A DNA stretch of 64,000 nt from an uncultured Pelagibacteraceae bacterium (GCA_902583345.1 CACHVT010000001.1:97426-161425), one strand, 5' to 3'; counted from the stretch's first letter, positions 35,677 through 46,342 are shown. The notes: a model not told the origin generated them from the letters alone. Numbers and translations: made by a program.

Positions 35677-35694
35677 AATCTAAATTATTTAAAA

Positions 35695-36210
35695 ATGAAA
35701 ATTATAAAAACACCAATAAAAGGTCTTCTAATTTTTAAAAGTAAAAAATTTGATGATAAAAGAGGATATTTTAGGGAAATATTACTTGAAAAAGTTTTAA
35801 AAAGAAAATTTAAATTTAATGTTGTATCTATGTCTAAAAAAAATGTAATTAGAGGACTTCACTTTCAAAAAGATAAACCACAAGCAAAATTTATTTCTGT
35901 TATAAAAGGTAAAATTATTGATGTAGTTGTAGATATTAGAAAAAATTCTAAAACTTACGGACAACACTTTAAAATTATTCTTTCAGATAAAAATTGTACA
36001 TCTTTACTTATCCCAGAAGGATTTGCCCACGGTTTCGGAGGCTTAGAAAAAGAAAACATAGTAGTTTACAGTTGTACTAACTATAGACATAAAAAAGGTG
36101 AAAGAGGAATACGTTGGAATGATAAAGATCTAAAAATAAATTGGGTCATAAAAAAACCAGTTATATCCTCAAAAGATAAAAAAAATATGTTCTTCAAAGA
36201 ATACAAATAA
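35695..36210 (+). CDS. rfbC: dTDP-4-dehydrorhamnose 3,5-epimerase family protein
   Basis: A cupin-fold epimerase acting on a dTDP-4-keto-6-deoxy sugar. The 171-residue protein has RGLHFQKDKPQAK with the catalytic histidine, VVVDIRKNSKTYG with the partner aspartate, LLIPEGFAHGF and YRHKKGERGIRWND. It follows rfbA after 18 bases and precedes the rfbD-like gene by one base. In combination with the C-methyltransferase downstream, the product could be a branched deoxysugar rather than rhamnose. Confidence 0.92.
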   Translation: MKIIKTPIKGLLIFKSKKFDDKRGYFREILLEKVLKRKFKFNVVSMSKKNVIRGLHFQKDKPQAKFISVIKGKIIDVVVDIRKNSKTYGQHFKIILSDKNCTSLLIPEGFAHGFGGLEKENIVVYSCTNYRHKKGERGIRWNDKDLKINWVIKKPVISSKDKKNMFFKEYK

Positions 36211-36211
36211 A

Positions 36212-36919
36212 ATGAAAATTATATTTATAGGTGGAAATGGAAGATTTGGAAAAATTTTCAAAAAATTTTCAAAAATGAAAAATATTCTTTATCCAAATAA
36301 AAAAAAATTTAATATTTTAAATATAAACTCAATAAAAAGTTTTATAATTAAGAACAAGCCTAAAATATTGATTCACGCTGCTGGATTATCGAGACCGATG
36401 AATGTTCATGAAAAAAATATTATTCAAAGTATTGATAAAAATATAATTGGAACTTGCAACCTAGTGAAAATATGTTCCATTTATAGGGTTAAAATAATCT
36501 ATTTATCAACAAATTACGTCTACCCAGGTAAAAGAGGCAACTACAAAGAAAATGACAGCTTGTTACCCTTCAACAATTATGCATGGTCTAAACTTGGTGG
36601 AGAGTGTGCAGTTCAGATGTATAAAAATTCTCTTATAATAAGACTTTGCATGACTGAAAAACCCTTTGTTCACAAATATGCATTTAACGATTTAATTACT
36701 AATTTTATTTTTCATGAAGATGTTGTTAAGCTTTTTCCCAAATTATTAAAGCTCAAAGGAATTATTAATGTTGGTGGCAAATCTCAATCTGTTTTTGCTT
36801 TTGCGAAGAGATATAATAAGGATATAAAAGGAATTAAGCACTCACAGTTATTAAAAGTAAAAATTCCACTCAATCATTCAATGAATTTAAAAAAGTTAAA
36901 TAAAATTTTATATGGTTAA
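36212..36919 (+). CDS. rfbD: RfbD-like NAD-dependent sugar nucleotide reductase, short
   Basis: An extended SDR-family protein of 235 residues; RmlD proteins are usually about 290, so the C-terminal substrate part is shorter. It has the Rossmann glycine motif FIGGNGRFGK, LIHAAGLSRPM, the catalytic strand IIYLSTNYVYPG (Ser/Thr) and YAWSKLGGE with the Tyr-x3-Lys pair. It probably reduces the 4-keto group of a dTDP sugar, judged from the operon. The 3' end overlaps the methyltransferase by eight bases. The specific rhamnose role is not certain, so the symbol is tentative. Confidence 0.72.
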   Translation: MKIIFIGGNGRFGKIFKKFSKMKNILYPNKKKFNILNINSIKSFIIKNKPKILIHAAGLSRPMNVHEKNIIQSIDKNIIGTCNLVKICSIYRVKIIYLSTNYVYPGKRGNYKENDSLLPFNNYAWSKLGGECAVQMYKNSLIIRLCMTEKPFVHKYAFNDLITNFIFHEDVVKLFPKLLKLKGIINVGGKSQSVFAFAKRYNKDIKGIKHSQLLKVKIPLNHSMNLKKLNKILYG

Positions 36920-38090
36920 ATTTTTAGATTTAGGCTTACAGCCACTTGCTAATTCATATTTAAAAAAGAAAAATTTAAATCGAAAAGAAAAAAAATTTAA
37001 GCTAGAGGTTGCTTTTAACTCTAAAAATTATCTTGTTTCAATAGTAAATACTGTCCCAAAAGAAAAAATGTTTAACAATATGTATCCTTATAAATCGTCA
37101 GAATCCAAAACTATGCAAAAATCTTTTAAAAATTTAACAAAAAAGATAAAACAAAATTTTAAAACTGATTTTATAATAGAAATTGGAAGTAATGACGGTA
37201 TTTTTTTAAAAAATTTTAATAAACAATCAGTAGTCGGAGTTGAACCTTGTAAAAACTTAGCAAAACTTACAAAGAATATAAACTATACTACCTACTCTGA
37301 ATATTGGAATATAAAATTAGCGAGAAAAATTACTAAAAATAAGAAGGCTGATTTAATATATTCTGCAAACACTTTAAGTCATATAAAAAATTTGAATGAA
37401 ATTTTCAAAGCTATTAATTATTCATTGTCAGATAAAGGAATTTTAATATTAGAAGATCCGTCGCTACTCAAATGTATAAAAAACGTTGCATATGATCAAT
37501 TTTATTGTGAACATATATATGTTTTCTCAACTATTTCCCTAAAAAATATTCTAAATAATTTTGATTTAGAAATATTTGATATTCAAAATTTATCAACACA
37601 TGGCGGATCTAATAGATATTTTATTAAGAAAAAAATAAATAAAAATTTTCAGATTAAAAATAGTGTAAAAAATGAAGTTAAAAAAGAAATAAAATTTGGT
37701 CTACAAAAAATTTCGACTTTTAAAAAATTTGCAAAAAAAGTTAAAAAATCTAAAATTAAATTATTAAATATTTTTAAAAAATTAAAAAAAAAAAAATTAA
37801 ATATTATTGGATATGGTGCGACAGCCAAATCTTGTACAATTTTGAATTATTGCAAAATAGGAGATAAATTTATAGATTATTTTTATGACACAACCTCATA
37901 TAAGATAAATAGATATTTACCTGGAAGTAAAATATTAATTAAAAAGTATAAAAAATTAAATAAAAAAAATGTTGATATTGTCTTTTTAGGAGCCTGGAAT
38001 TTTAAAGAAGAAATTTTTAAAAAGGAAAAAGATTTTATAAAAAAAGGTGGAAAATTTATCATTCACATACCAACACCAAAAATAATTTAG
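36912..38090 (+). CDS. Sugar C-methyltransferase family, SAM-dependent, missing the N-terminal zinc ribbon
   Basis: A 392-residue protein like the TylC3/NovU-type C-methyltransferases of deoxysugars. After FLDLGLQPLANSYLK comes a SAM-binding domain with IIEIGSNDGIFLKNF (glycine-rich loop) and SANTLSHIKNLNEIF, a catalytic region DQFYCEHIYVFS with conserved His, and a C-terminal Rossmann-like domain IIGYGATAKSCTILNY. The usual CxxC zinc-binding half before the LGxQPLAN motif is absent, and a stop codon lies five codons upstream in frame, so this is a real truncation. Very lysine-rich. It is last in the rfb operon, 16 bases from the convergent tRNA-Ser. Confidence 0.82.
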   Translation: MVKFLDLGLQPLANSYLKKKNLNRKEKKFKLEVAFNSKNYLVSIVNTVPKEKMFNNMYPYKSSESKTMQKSFKNLTKKIKQNFKTDFIIEIGSNDGIFLKNFNKQSVVGVEPCKNLAKLTKNINYTTYSEYWNIKLARKITKNKKADLIYSANTLSHIKNLNEIFKAINYSLSDKGILILEDPSLLKCIKNVAYDQFYCEHIYVFSTISLKNILNNFDLEIFDIQNLSTHGGSNRYFIKKKINKNFQIKNSVKNEVKKEIKFGLQKISTFKKFAKKVKKSKIKLLNIFKKLKKKKLNIIGYGATAKSCTILNYCKIGDKFIDYFYDTTSYKINRYLPGSKILIKKYKKLNKKNVDIVFLGAWNFKEEIFKKEKDFIKKGGKFIIHIPTPKII

Positions 38091-38106
38091 AAAAAGTTTA
38101 AAAAAA

Positions 38107-38196
38107 TGGCGGAGAGAGTGGGATTCGAACCCACGAAAGAGTTTCCCCTTAACACGCTTTCCAAGCGTGCGCCTTAAACCACTCGGCCATCTCTCC
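38107..38196 (-). tRNA. tRNA-Ser (GGA anticodon), CCA encoded
   Basis: The minus strand folds with acceptor GGAGAGA/TCTCTCC, anticodon arm CACGC-TTGGAAA-GCGTG with anticodon GGA, a long variable arm as expected for tRNA-Ser, T arm GTGGG-TTCGAAT-CCCAC, discriminator G and CCA. It sits in the middle of the surface-sugar region, between plus-strand rfb genes and minus-strand glycosyltransferases. tRNA-Ser genes are common integration sites, but I found no flanking repeat of the 3' end. Confidence 0.96.
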
Positions 38197-38254
38197 AAAG
38201 GTTTTATTACAATTTTTATTTTTTAGGTTGAATTTGTGAAACAAAATATAAGTA

Positions 38255-39064
38255 TCAAACATTTGAAATATCAAATTGTATTATTGGCCATAAAATATAA
38301 TTAGAATTTTTTTTAAACCAATAACCTAAGTATCTTTCAGCTAAAAAAGCATATATTCTTAACAATCCGTAACTTTTTTTTTTATCAAAACCAAAAATTT
38401 CCTCACATCTTTTTAACCATAAAAAAAGTGAACTATAATAACTGTTTAAAATTTCCGGTGAACTACATATAAACATATTAAATGGATTGAATGAACATTC
38501 GGAATTTACAAAATTCCTAAAATCTTCTCTATTTTCCTTATCTAACAAATCTATTGCCTTATCAAGATTTCCAAACCCGTGGTACATATCAAAATGAACC
38601 TTAATAGTCATTTTTTTTTTTGATAAGAATACAAAAGGATTTTTAATTAATTGTTTTTTACCATGTTTGAATATTTTACTTAATTTTGTATTGTTTACAT
38701 AATATTCATTACCCAAAACAACCTCATGCTCATTCCATTCCTTGGCCGCATCATCAATAATTGACTGATTTAGTCCTTTAAATTCTTTGTCAACATTATT
38801 TTTATGCCAAAATCTTCTATATTGACAAAATCCTATCCATTTAGCGTTGAAATTTTCTTTAAAATCGTTTTTCCAAAGCCAATAATGAAAAGTATTTTCT
38901 CCATAAGATATATTTTTTTCACTTATATGATCTTTGGTATTGTCCCTAAGCCAACCTTTGTCAAAATTTCCTTCCCCTGTTGATACGGGTATATAATTTA
39001 GTTTTTTTATTTTTTCTAAATGTGAATTTGTTTGTGATATGCAATACATTTTTAAAGATTTCAT
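38255..39064 (-). CDS. DUF4422-type glycosyltransferase
   Basis: A 269-residue soluble protein with the DUF4422 pattern: an early aromatic motif YGENTFHYWLWKN, GFCQYRRFW (the highly conserved core), MYHGFGNLDKAIDLL, FNMFICSSPEIL and the C-terminal YAFLAERYLGYWF. Members are found in capsule and lipopolysaccharide gene clusters and are thought to be glycosyltransferases. It is two bases downstream of a GT17-like gene, with which it probably forms a pair. Acceptor and donor sugar unknown. Confidence 0.82.
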   Translation of the reverse strand: MKSLKMYCISQTNSHLEKIKKLNYIPVSTGEGNFDKGWLRDNTKDHISEKNISYGENTFHYWLWKNDFKENFNAKWIGFCQYRRFWHKNNVDKEFKGLNQSIIDDAAKEWNEHEVVLGNEYYVNNTKLSKIFKHGKKQLIKNPFVFLSKKKMTIKVHFDMYHGFGNLDKAIDLLDKENREDFRNFVNSECSFNPFNMFICSSPEILNSYYSSLFLWLKRCEEIFGFDKKKSYGLLRIYAFLAERYLGYWFKKNSNYILWPIIQFDISNV

Positions 39065-39066
39065 AA

Positions 39067-39876
39067 TTAATTAATTATATATTTTTTATATTTTTCTAAG
39101 TTATTTTTTAAATATTCTGGAAAAGTATTATCAATTTCAATTTTTTTATAATCATGACCTCTTCCAAATAAATCCATTCTTTCATGAATTTTTTGCTTTA
39201 TTATTCCTGGTGAAGAATAATTTTCAGTGGCGAATTCAGAATGAGCAAATGTTTTTAATTTAATTGAGATTTCATCTGGAGTTAATATGTTATTAAAATG
39301 CCACCCAGCATTATCAAAAATCTGAATATTTTTTTCTTTATCTAATCTATAAAACTTATATTTTAAATTCTTAGATCTTACTTTTTGTCTCATAAAATCA
39401 ATAGATTTAAGATTTTTTTTTTTACTTACCCTAGTGCCTTCCCATGGACTTTCATATTTATTATAAAGGTTGAACTTAAAATTAAAACAAGTTTGCATAA
39501 ATATCCCGTACTTTTTATCAAGTTTAAAATTTTTTAATAATTCTGGTCTCGGGATCTCATCTGGATCAGAAAAAAAAATAAAATCTTCTTTATCTGCAAA
39601 ATCTATATTTTTTAATAAAAATTCTCTCTGGATTGCTTGGTTTTCCCAAATTGACGTATTTTCAGGAAAAGGTTCTTCTAATAAAAAATATTTAACTTTT
39701 TTATCGTCATAATGATCTTTTTTAATAAATTTTTTTTTTTTTGGTTTTCCTCTATGGTCAAAAATTGACTCGCATATAATAAAATAATCTACAAAATCTT
39801 TAAGTACATTATATCTAAAATCAAACATAAAATTATTATCAAAAAAAGTAATACAATCAAATATTTTGCTTTTCAT
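39067..39876 (-). CDS. Glycosyltransferase family 17-like protein
   Basis: A 269-residue protein resembling the GT17 (beta-1,4-N-acetylglucosaminyltransferase) family. It has FDCITFFDNNFMFDFRYNVL at the N-terminus, FIICESIFDHRGKPK, IWENQAIQREFLL, the acidic metal motif FFSDPDEIPRPELL and GWHFNNILTPDEI. It likely adds a sugar to a surface polysaccharide or glycolipid. lepA lies nine bases upstream on the same strand, so this gene and the DUF4422 gene may be expressed by read-through from the translation operon. Confidence 0.82.
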   Translation of the reverse strand: MKSKIFDCITFFDNNFMFDFRYNVLKDFVDYFIICESIFDHRGKPKKKKFIKKDHYDDKKVKYFLLEEPFPENTSIWENQAIQREFLLKNIDFADKEDFIFFSDPDEIPRPELLKNFKLDKKYGIFMQTCFNFKFNLYNKYESPWEGTRVSKKKNLKSIDFMRQKVRSKNLKYKFYRLDKEKNIQIFDNAGWHFNNILTPDEISIKLKTFAHSEFATENYSSPGIIKQKIHERMDLFGRGHDYKKIEIDNTFPEYLKNNLEKYKKYIIN

Positions 39877-39885
39877 AAAATTTAT

Positions 39886-41691
39886 TTAATCTTTATTTAT
39901 TCTTAAAACACCAATAAAAGCCTCTTGAGGTATTTCCACTTTACCAAATTGTTTAGATCTAGACTTACCTCTCTTTTGTTTATCTAATAATTTTCTCTTT
40001 CTATCTCTTGCTCCACCTCCATGAATTTTTGTTAATACATCTTTCTTAAAACCTTTAATCGTCTCTCTAGCTATTATTTTTCCACCTATTGCAGCTTGAA
40101 CTGGTATCATAAAGTTGTGTCTAGGTATTAAATCTTTTAATTTTTCACACACTTCTCGACCTACAGATTGAGCAAATTCTTTATGAACCATCATTGCTAA
40201 TGCATCTACAGGTTCCGAATTAACCAAGATTCCCATTTTGACCAAATCTCCTTCTTTATGACCAATAATTTCATAATCAAAACTTGCATATCCACTAGTC
40301 ATAGATTTTAATCTGTCATTAAAATCAAAAACAACTTCATTTAATGGAATTTCATAATTTACTACCGCTCTATTTCCTGAGTAACTTAAATTCGTTTGAA
40401 CTCCTCGTTTATTTTGACAAAGCTTCATTATTGCCCCTAAATATTGGTCGGGAGTAATAATTGTTGCTTTAATCCACGGTTCCTCAATAAATTTAATGAA
40501 GTTGGGTTCAGGTAAATTAGAGGGGTTTTGTAAATTTTTTACCTCCCCATTATTCATATGAACTTTATAAACAACGCCTGGTGTAGTAGTTAATAAATTG
40601 ATATCAAACTCTCTTTCGAGTCTTTCAGTTACTATTTCTAAGTGTAATAATCCCAAAAAACCACATCTAAAACCTAAGCCTAGTGCTGAAGATGTTTCGG
40701 CTTCAAAAGTAAAACTAGCATCATTTAATTTTAATTTTGCAAGGCCGTCTTTTAGTTTTTGGTATTCGGAACTATCGACAGGAAAAAGACCACAAAAAAC
40801 AACGGGTTTACTTGGTTTAAATCCTGGGAGAGCAACATTTAATGGATCATTTGTATCACAAATTGTATCTCCAACTTTTGTTTCGGATAATTCTTTTATT
40901 CCTGTTGTGATAAAACCAATCTCTCCAGCATTAAGCTCTTTTACATCTTCTGCTTTTGGAGTAAATACCCCAACCTTTTCAATATTGTAATCTTTATTGC
41001 TGGACATCATCTTTATCCTCATATTTTTTTTAATTTTTCCATCAATAATTCTAACTAAAATAACAACTCCCAAATAAGCATCATACCAACTATCTACTAA
41101 CAAACATTTTAGTTTTTCATTTAGATCTCCTTTTGGGCTTGGTAGTAACTCAATAATTTTTTCTAGTATTTCATCAATCCCTTCGCCGGTTTTGCCGGAG
41201 CATGGTACAGAATTTTTTGTATCAATTCCTATAACATCTTCGATTTGTTTGTTTGATTTTTCTAAATCTGAGGCAGGCAAGTCAATCTTATTTAATATTG
41301 GAATAATTTCATGATTTGAGTCTAGAGCTTGATAAACATTTGCTAGTGTTTGTGCTTCTACTCCTTGTGTGCTATCCACAATTAAAATTGATCCCTCACA
41401 AGCATATAATGATCTACTAACCTCATAACTAAAATCAACATGACCAGGAGTATCTATGATATTTAAAATATATTCCTTACCAGATTTTGATTTATAATTT
41501 AATTTTACAGTTTGAGCCTTGATCGTAATTCCTCTCTCCCTTTCTATATCCATTGAATCTAAAACTTGAGCTTTCATTTCTCTGTCCGAAAGACCTCCAC
41601 ATTTATGAATAATACGATCCGCAATAGTAGATTTACCATGATCAATATGAGCTATAATTGCAAAATTTCTTATATTTTGAATTGATGACAT
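39886..41691 (-). CDS. lepA: Elongation factor 4 (LepA)
   Basis: A ribosomal translational GTPase that acts on stalled or early ribosomes. The 601-residue protein has G1 AHIDHGKST, the switch II region [20 protein letters not shown], the EF-G-like domains and the LepA-specific C-terminal domain with [19 protein letters not shown]. It follows pheT with one base between them. Its place at the end of the thrS-infC-rpmI-rplT-pheST cluster is unusual compared with E. coli but fits one translation operon here. Confidence 0.97.
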   Translation of the reverse strand: MSSIQNIRNFAIIAHIDHGKSTIADRIIHKCGGLSDREMKAQVLDSMDIERERGITIKAQTVKLNYKSKSGKEYILNIIDTPGHVDFSYEVSRSLYACEGSILIVDSTQGVEAQTLANVYQALDSNHEIIPILNKIDLPASDLEKSNKQIEDVIGIDTKNSVPCSGKTGEGIDEILEKIIELLPSPKGDLNEKLKCLLVDSWYDAYLGVVILVRIIDGKIKKNMRIKMMSSNKDYNIEKVGVFTPKAEDVKELNAGEIGFITTGIKELSETKVGDTICDTNDPLNVALPGFKPSKPVVFCGLFPVDSSEYQKLKDGLAKLKLNDASFTFEAETSSALGLGFRCGFLGLLHLEIVTERLEREFDINLLTTTPGVVYKVHMNNGEVKNLQNPSNLPEPNFIKFIEEPWIKATIITPDQYLGAIMKLCQNKRGVQTNLSYSGNRAVVNYEIPLNEVVFDFNDRLKSMTSGYASFDYEIIGHKEGDLVKMGILVNSEPVDALAMMVHKEFAQSVGREVCEKLKDLIPRHNFMIPVQAAIGGKIIARETIKGFKKDVLTKIHGGGARDRKRKLLDKQKRGKSRSKQFGKVEIPQEAFIGVLRINKD

Positions 41692-41692
41692 C

Positions 41693-44071
41693 TTAAGATC
41701 TTAGTTGTGCACCAGTCTTTTCTTCGACTGATTTAACAATTTTTTTTGAAATACTTGTCAAATCATCTTCATTTAAAGTTTTATTATCTGATTGGATTGT
41801 TACTTTAAGTGCAATTGATTTTTTATTTGATGGAATATTTTTTCCTTCGTAAACATCAAATATTTTAATATTTTTAATTAATGACTTGTCTATGTTTTCA
41901 ATTGCCTCCACAAGTAATTGAGCTTTTGTTTCTTTATTGATCAAAAAAGCAAAATCTCTATCTGATTTTTGATAATGAGATAATATTAAACTTTCTTTAT
42001 TTTTTTTGTTTTTTATTTTGAAATTAACTAAATTTTCTAAGAAAATTTCAAAACCATAAGTATGGTTTGTGAGTTTTGGATGTAGTTGGCCGAAATATCC
42101 AAATAAAAATTTACTATCTTTAGAATGGAATGAACCTGAAATGCCAGGATGGTAATACGAAGGTGATTTATCTAAAATTGACATTTCAGCTTTATTTACG
42201 CCAAGTTCTAAAAGTGTTTGTATTAAATCTCTTTTTATATCAAATACATCTAAATGATTTTTTCTAGAGCCGTCTTCATCATACTGTTGTTTTTTTATTC
42301 CACATATGACAGTGATCTGATCACCAGGTTTTTTGCTTTTAAAGACTGGTCCAATTTCAAATAAGGATTGATCACCAAAACCTCTATTTAAATTTTTTTC
42401 CATATAATAAATTAAATTTGGGTATAAAGAATTTCTTAAAACTCCGAGCTCAGAGCTAATTGGGTTTATAATTTTTATTGTATTATAATTTTCTCTGAAC
42501 TTATCATTAATACTTTCATCACTAAAAGACCATGTTATTGTTTCATAATAACCTTTAGAGGCAACTGAACGTTGAGCTAAATGAAAATGTCTTTGATAAA
42601 AATTTAATGTTGGTTTTGCTCTATTTTTTTCTGGTTCAATAGATTTAATATTATCAAAACCTAAAATTCTTATAACCTCTTCTACCAAATCAATCTCTCC
42701 AAAAATATCTGGTCTCCATGATGGAACCTTTATCTCAATATTTTTTCCCTTTTTTTTTGTCTCAAAACCTAGTTTATTTAAGATTTTAATAATATCTTTA
42801 TCTTTGACATTAATTCCAATTGTTCTTGATACTAATTTTGTATCAAAATTTATTTTATTATTTTTTTGTTTTATCGTTTCTTGAATATCAAAATTTGAAA
42901 CTTCGCCCCCACAGGTTTCAATAATTAGTTTAGCGGCCATTTCTAATCCATCTTTTACAGATTGAGGATCTATACCTCTTTCGAATCTAAATTTTGCATC
43001 ACTATTTATTTCAAGTTCTTTTGCAGTTTTTCTAGTAATAGTCGGATCAAAATATGCAGATTCAATTAAAATATTTTTTGTATTTAATTCAGTTCCTGAT
43101 CTAACTCCACCAATTATACCACCTAAACCAAGGGCACCTTGATCGTCTGATATTACGCACATATTTTCTTTTAATGTATACGTTTTATTGTCAAGAGCTT
43201 TAAGAGTTTCACCTTTTATTGAGTTTCTTACTTTAATTGAATTTTTGATTTTATCTAAATCATAGGCATGTAGTGGTCTATTTAAATCAAACATAACGTA
43301 ATTTGTTATGTCAACTACAGCAGAAATTGGTCTTAAGCCCAAAGCTAAAATTCTCTCTTTTAACCAACTCGGACTTTCTTTATTTGTAATATTTTTAATT
43401 AAACAACTTCCAAATATAGAACATGCTTGATTACTATTTTTTTCTATTTTAACCTTTAAATTATGTTTTATTTTTTTTGTAAATTTGATTTTTTTAATTT
43501 CTTTTAGATCTCCATAACCACTTGCATATAAATCTCTTGCAATTCCTCTAACTCCCAAACAATCAGGTCGATTTGGAGTAATTGATAACTCTATAACGTT
43601 ATTATTGTTCTTTCCTTGGAAATATGGTTTTCCAATTTTATTATTATATTTATTACTTAATTCGATAATTCCATCAGTTTCATTAGATAAATTTAGTTCA
43701 GACTCTGAGCAAAGCATTCCATATGAGGTTTCTCCTCTTATTTTTGAAATTTCTAATTTCAAACCATTTTTCGGTATAGTTGAACCTGGAGGAGCATAAA
43801 TAGTTAATAAACCATCTTTTGCATTAGGCGCACCGCATACAACTTTTATATTATTCTTTCCTCCTATATTAACATCACATAATTTTAGTCTATCAGCATT
43901 TGGGTGTTTGCCTGCTTTAATTATTTTTGCAACTATAAAATCGCTTAATTCATTTTTAAAAGGCTCAACTTTCTCAACCTCAAGACCAATTCCATTCAGT
44001 TTATCGATAATTTCTTCTTCATTTTTTTTTGTTTTTAAATGAACATCTAGCCAGTCTTTTGTGAATCTCAT
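41693..44071 (-). CDS. pheT: Phenylalanyl-tRNA synthetase beta subunit
   Basis: The 792-residue large subunit of the PheRS heterotetramer. Domains in order: N-terminal B1 and the tRNA-binding OB domain ([20 protein letters not shown]), the B3/B4 editing region ([20 protein letters not shown] onward), the B5 domain, the catalytic-like class II core ([19 protein letters not shown]) and the C-terminal ferredoxin-like anticodon domain ([12 protein letters not shown] to the end). It overlaps pheS by four bases (ATGA). Confidence 0.97.
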   Translation of the reverse strand: MRFTKDWLDVHLKTKKNEEEIIDKLNGIGLEVEKVEPFKNELSDFIVAKIIKAGKHPNADRLKLCDVNIGGKNNIKVVCGAPNAKDGLLTIYAPPGSTIPKNGLKLEISKIRGETSYGMLCSESELNLSNETDGIIELSNKYNNKIGKPYFQGKNNNNVIELSITPNRPDCLGVRGIARDLYASGYGDLKEIKKIKFTKKIKHNLKVKIEKNSNQACSIFGSCLIKNITNKESPSWLKERILALGLRPISAVVDITNYVMFDLNRPLHAYDLDKIKNSIKVRNSIKGETLKALDNKTYTLKENMCVISDDQGALGLGGIIGGVRSGTELNTKNILIESAYFDPTITRKTAKELEINSDAKFRFERGIDPQSVKDGLEMAAKLIIETCGGEVSNFDIQETIKQKNNKINFDTKLVSRTIGINVKDKDIIKILNKLGFETKKKGKNIEIKVPSWRPDIFGEIDLVEEVIRILGFDNIKSIEPEKNRAKPTLNFYQRHFHLAQRSVASKGYYETITWSFSDESINDKFRENYNTIKIINPISSELGVLRNSLYPNLIYYMEKNLNRGFGDQSLFEIGPVFKSKKPGDQITVICGIKKQQYDEDGSRKNHLDVFDIKRDLIQTLLELGVNKAEMSILDKSPSYYHPGISGSFHSKDSKFLFGYFGQLHPKLTNHTYGFEIFLENLVNFKIKNKKNKESLILSHYQKSDRDFAFLINKETKAQLLVEAIENIDKSLIKNIKIFDVYEGKNIPSNKKSIALKVTIQSDNKTLNEDDLTSISKKIVKSVEEKTGAQLRS

Positions 44072-45135
44072 CTGCTTAGTCCTCTATAATTGGTTGGAAC
44101 ATCTAAAGGGTCGAAGCCATAATGATTTAACCATCTAAAATCACAATCAAAAAAAGATCTTAAATCTTTAATTCCATATTTAAGCATAGCTAACCTATCT
44201 ATGCCAATGCCAAAAGCGAAGCCTTGATATTTTTTTGGATCAACTTTGCAATTCTTAAGAACATTTGGATGAACCATTCCACATCCAAGTATCTCTAACC
44301 ATTCATCTCCCTCGCCAATTATGATTTTATTATTTTCTAGTCTATATCCAATATCAACCTCAGCTGAAGGTTCCGTAAATGGAAAATGACTAGGCCGAAA
44401 TCTCATTTTAATTTTGTCTACTTCAAAAAACTCTTTTATAAAATAATTCAGACAGCCTTTTAGATGACCCATGTTAATATTTCTATCAATGTGTAGACCC
44501 TCTAGTTGATGAAACATTGGGGTATGAGTTTGATCACTATCACTTCTATATGTTCTTCCTGGTGCGATTATTTTAAATGGAGGTTTGCCTTTTATCATTG
44601 TTCTTACTTGAACAGGAGAGGTATGCGTTCTCAATAAAGTTTTCATATCTTTATCAAGATAAAATGTATCATGCATGTCTTTTGCAGGGTGATTTTCTGG
44701 AGTATTTAAGGCGGTGAAATTATTATAATCATCTTCAACATCTGGGCCTTCCTCTACAGAAAAACCTATTTCTGAAAAAATACACGATATCTCATCTATG
44801 ACTTGTGATACGGGATGAATTTTTCCAATTTTAAAGTCTTTTTCAGGTAAGGTAATATCAATTTTTTCCTTACTAACTTTTTCTATCATACCTTCATCTT
44901 GTATTTGAATTGATTTTGCTTTGAAGATATCTGTCAACTCTTGCTTGGCTTTATTTATATTTGCAGCAAATTTTTTTTTTTCTTCAGATGGTAAAGAGCC
45001 TAATTTTTTGAATTCATAATTAATTATTCCATTTTTTCCAAAAATTTCAGAATTTATTGAGAGTATTTCTTCTGAGTTTTTAGAATTGTTAATCTTTTCT
45101 TTATACTCAATAACTTTTTTTTCAAATTCCGACAT
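44068..45135 (-). CDS. pheS: Phenylalanyl-tRNA synthetase alpha subunit
   Basis: The 355-residue catalytic subunit. The N-terminal coiled-coil arm is present (residues about 1-90), followed by [10 protein letters not shown], class II motif 2 around [38 protein letters not shown] and motif 3 [17 protein letters not shown]. It lies 43 bases downstream of rplT and overlaps pheT. No attenuator-like leader with Phe codons is evident in that short gap. Confidence 0.97.
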   Translation of the reverse strand: MSEFEKKVIEYKEKINNSKNSEEILSINSEIFGKNGIINYEFKKLGSLPSEEKKKFAANINKAKQELTDIFKAKSIQIQDEGMIEKVSKEKIDITLPEKDFKIGKIHPVSQVIDEISCIFSEIGFSVEEGPDVEDDYNNFTALNTPENHPAKDMHDTFYLDKDMKTLLRTHTSPVQVRTMIKGKPPFKIIAPGRTYRSDSDQTHTPMFHQLEGLHIDRNINMGHLKGCLNYFIKEFFEVDKIKMRFRPSHFPFTEPSAEVDIGYRLENNKIIIGEGDEWLEILGCGMVHPNVLKNCKVDPKKYQGFAFGIGIDRLAMLKYGIKDLRSFFDCDFRWLNHYGFDPLDVPTNYRGLSR

Positions 45136-45178
45136 TTATACAGATTATTTCTTAACTTAAGAAAAACAATAGAGAAGA

Positions 45179-45535
45179 TTAGTTAAGTGCTGCTTGTGCT
45201 TTTTTAACAATGGTTTTAAAGGCCTCTGGATTATCATATGCAATCTCAGCAAGTATTTTCCGATCTAATTTTATACCAGACTTACTAAGACCATTAATAA
45301 ATCTAGAATAAGTTAAACCTTCAGATCTAACTCCAGCATTTATTCTTTGGATCCACAATGATTTGAAATCTCTTTTTTTATTTCTACGATCTCTATATGC
45401 ATATTGCATAGCTTTTTCCATTGCTTGCCTTGCAACTCTAATAGTATTTTTTCTTCTTCCCCACTGTCCCTTTACAGCTTTTAATACTTTTTTATGCTTA
45501 GCATGACTTGTAACACCTCTTTTAACCCTAGCCAT
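45179..45535 (-). CDS. rplT: Ribosomal protein bL20
   Basis: A 118-residue basic protein of the large subunit, needed early in 50S assembly and known to repress its own operon in other bacteria. Family sequence is clear: [19 protein letters not shown], the [20 protein letters not shown] helix and [16 protein letters not shown]. It starts one base after rpmI. Confidence 0.98.
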   Translation of the reverse strand: MARVKRGVTSHAKHKKVLKAVKGQWGRRKNTIRVARQAMEKAMQYAYRDRRNKKRDFKSLWIQRINAGVRSEGLTYSRFINGLSKSGIKLDRKILAEIAYDNPEAFKTIVKKAQAALN

Positions 45536-45536
45536 T

Positions 45537-45743
45537 TTATCCTCTTAAACTATAAGGCATATATGATTTGACAATTTTTCCATCTTGTTTTGTCAAAGTT
45601 GTTGTACCTCTTTGTTTTCTAATTTGTGAATTTGATCTTTTAATCATACCATGTCTTTTTCCAGCTTGAGCAGAGATAACTTTGCCTCTAGCTGAAATTT
45701 TAAATCTTTTTTTTGCTGAACTTTTTGTTTTTAACTTTGGCAT
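45537..45743 (-). CDS. rpmI: Ribosomal protein bL35
   Basis: A 68-residue basic large-subunit protein with [18 protein letters not shown], the central [12 protein letters not shown] and the ending YMPYSLRG. It lies between infC (53-base gap) and rplT (one base). In enteric bacteria the leader of this pair is the target of L20 autoregulation; the 53-base gap here could serve the same purpose but I did not find a clear match. Confidence 0.97.
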   Translation of the reverse strand: MPKLKTKSSAKKRFKISARGKVISAQAGKRHGMIKRSNSQIRKQRGTTTLTKQDGKIVKSYMPYSLRG

Positions 45744-45796
45744 AATTGAGAGGTTTTATACAAATATTGTTTGAAATTTACAACTAATATTATTAG

Positions 45797-46342
45797 CTAT
45801 AAAGGCTGAATAACCATAATCATTTGTTTGCCATCAAACTTTGGATCTAATTCTACTTTACCAATTTCTTTCATATCTTCTTTAATTTTATTCATCAATT
45901 CATTTCCTAAATGAGAATGTTGTAGCTCTCTTCCTTTAAATCTTATAGTAAACTTTACTTTGTCTCCTTTAATAATAAATTTTTTTGCATTTTTTACTTT
46001 AAAATCGTAATCGTGTGTTCCTGTTACAGGTCTCAATTTTATTTCTTTTAAAGAAACTATTTTTTGCTTCTTTTTTGCTTTGTTTGCTTTTTTTTGCGCA
46101 TCATATTTAAATTTTCCCATATCAATAATTTTGCAAACTGGAGGGTTGGCTTTAGGTGCAATTTCAATTAGGTCTAAACCTTCTTCTTTAGCCATCGATA
46201 TAGCTTGATTGGTATTTAAAATTCCTAAATTTTCTCCATTGCTCGCAATTACTTGTACTTCCGGTGAATTTATTCTATTATTTGCTCTCGGACCTTTATC
46301 CCTAGTTCTTCTTTGAAAATAATTTTGTTTGAATTCTGCCAC
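45797..46342 (-). CDS. infC: Translation initiation factor IF-3
   Basis: IF-3 prevents subunit joining and checks the initiator codon. The 181-residue protein has the N-domain (ANNRINSPEVQVIASNGENL), basic linker (KKANKAKKKQK) and C-domain (KLRPVTGTHDYDFKVKNAKK to the end). The start is GTG, directly next to the thrS stop codon; many bacteria use ATT here for IF-3 self-control, which does not apply to GTG. The N-terminus RRTRDKGPRANN is of the usual alphaproteobacterial kind. Confidence 0.95.
   Translation of the reverse strand: MAEFKQNYFQRRTRDKGPRANNRINSPEVQVIASNGENLGILNTNQAISMAKEEGLDLIEIAPKANPPVCKIIDMGKFKYDAQKKANKAKKKQKIVSLKEIKLRPVTGTHDYDFKVKNAKKFIIKGDKVKFTIRFKGRELQHSHLGNELMNKIKEDMKEIGKVELDPKFDGKQMIMVIQPL

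Noticed and set aside
38107-38196. tRNA-Ser as an attachment site of an integrated element
   Set aside because: No integrase gene and no second copy of the tRNA 3' end were found in the flanking sequence.
37986-38198. Minus-strand open frame covering tRNA-Ser and the end of the methyltransferase gene
   Set aside because: It is a read-through of the tRNA sequence and antisense to a real gene; no protein support.
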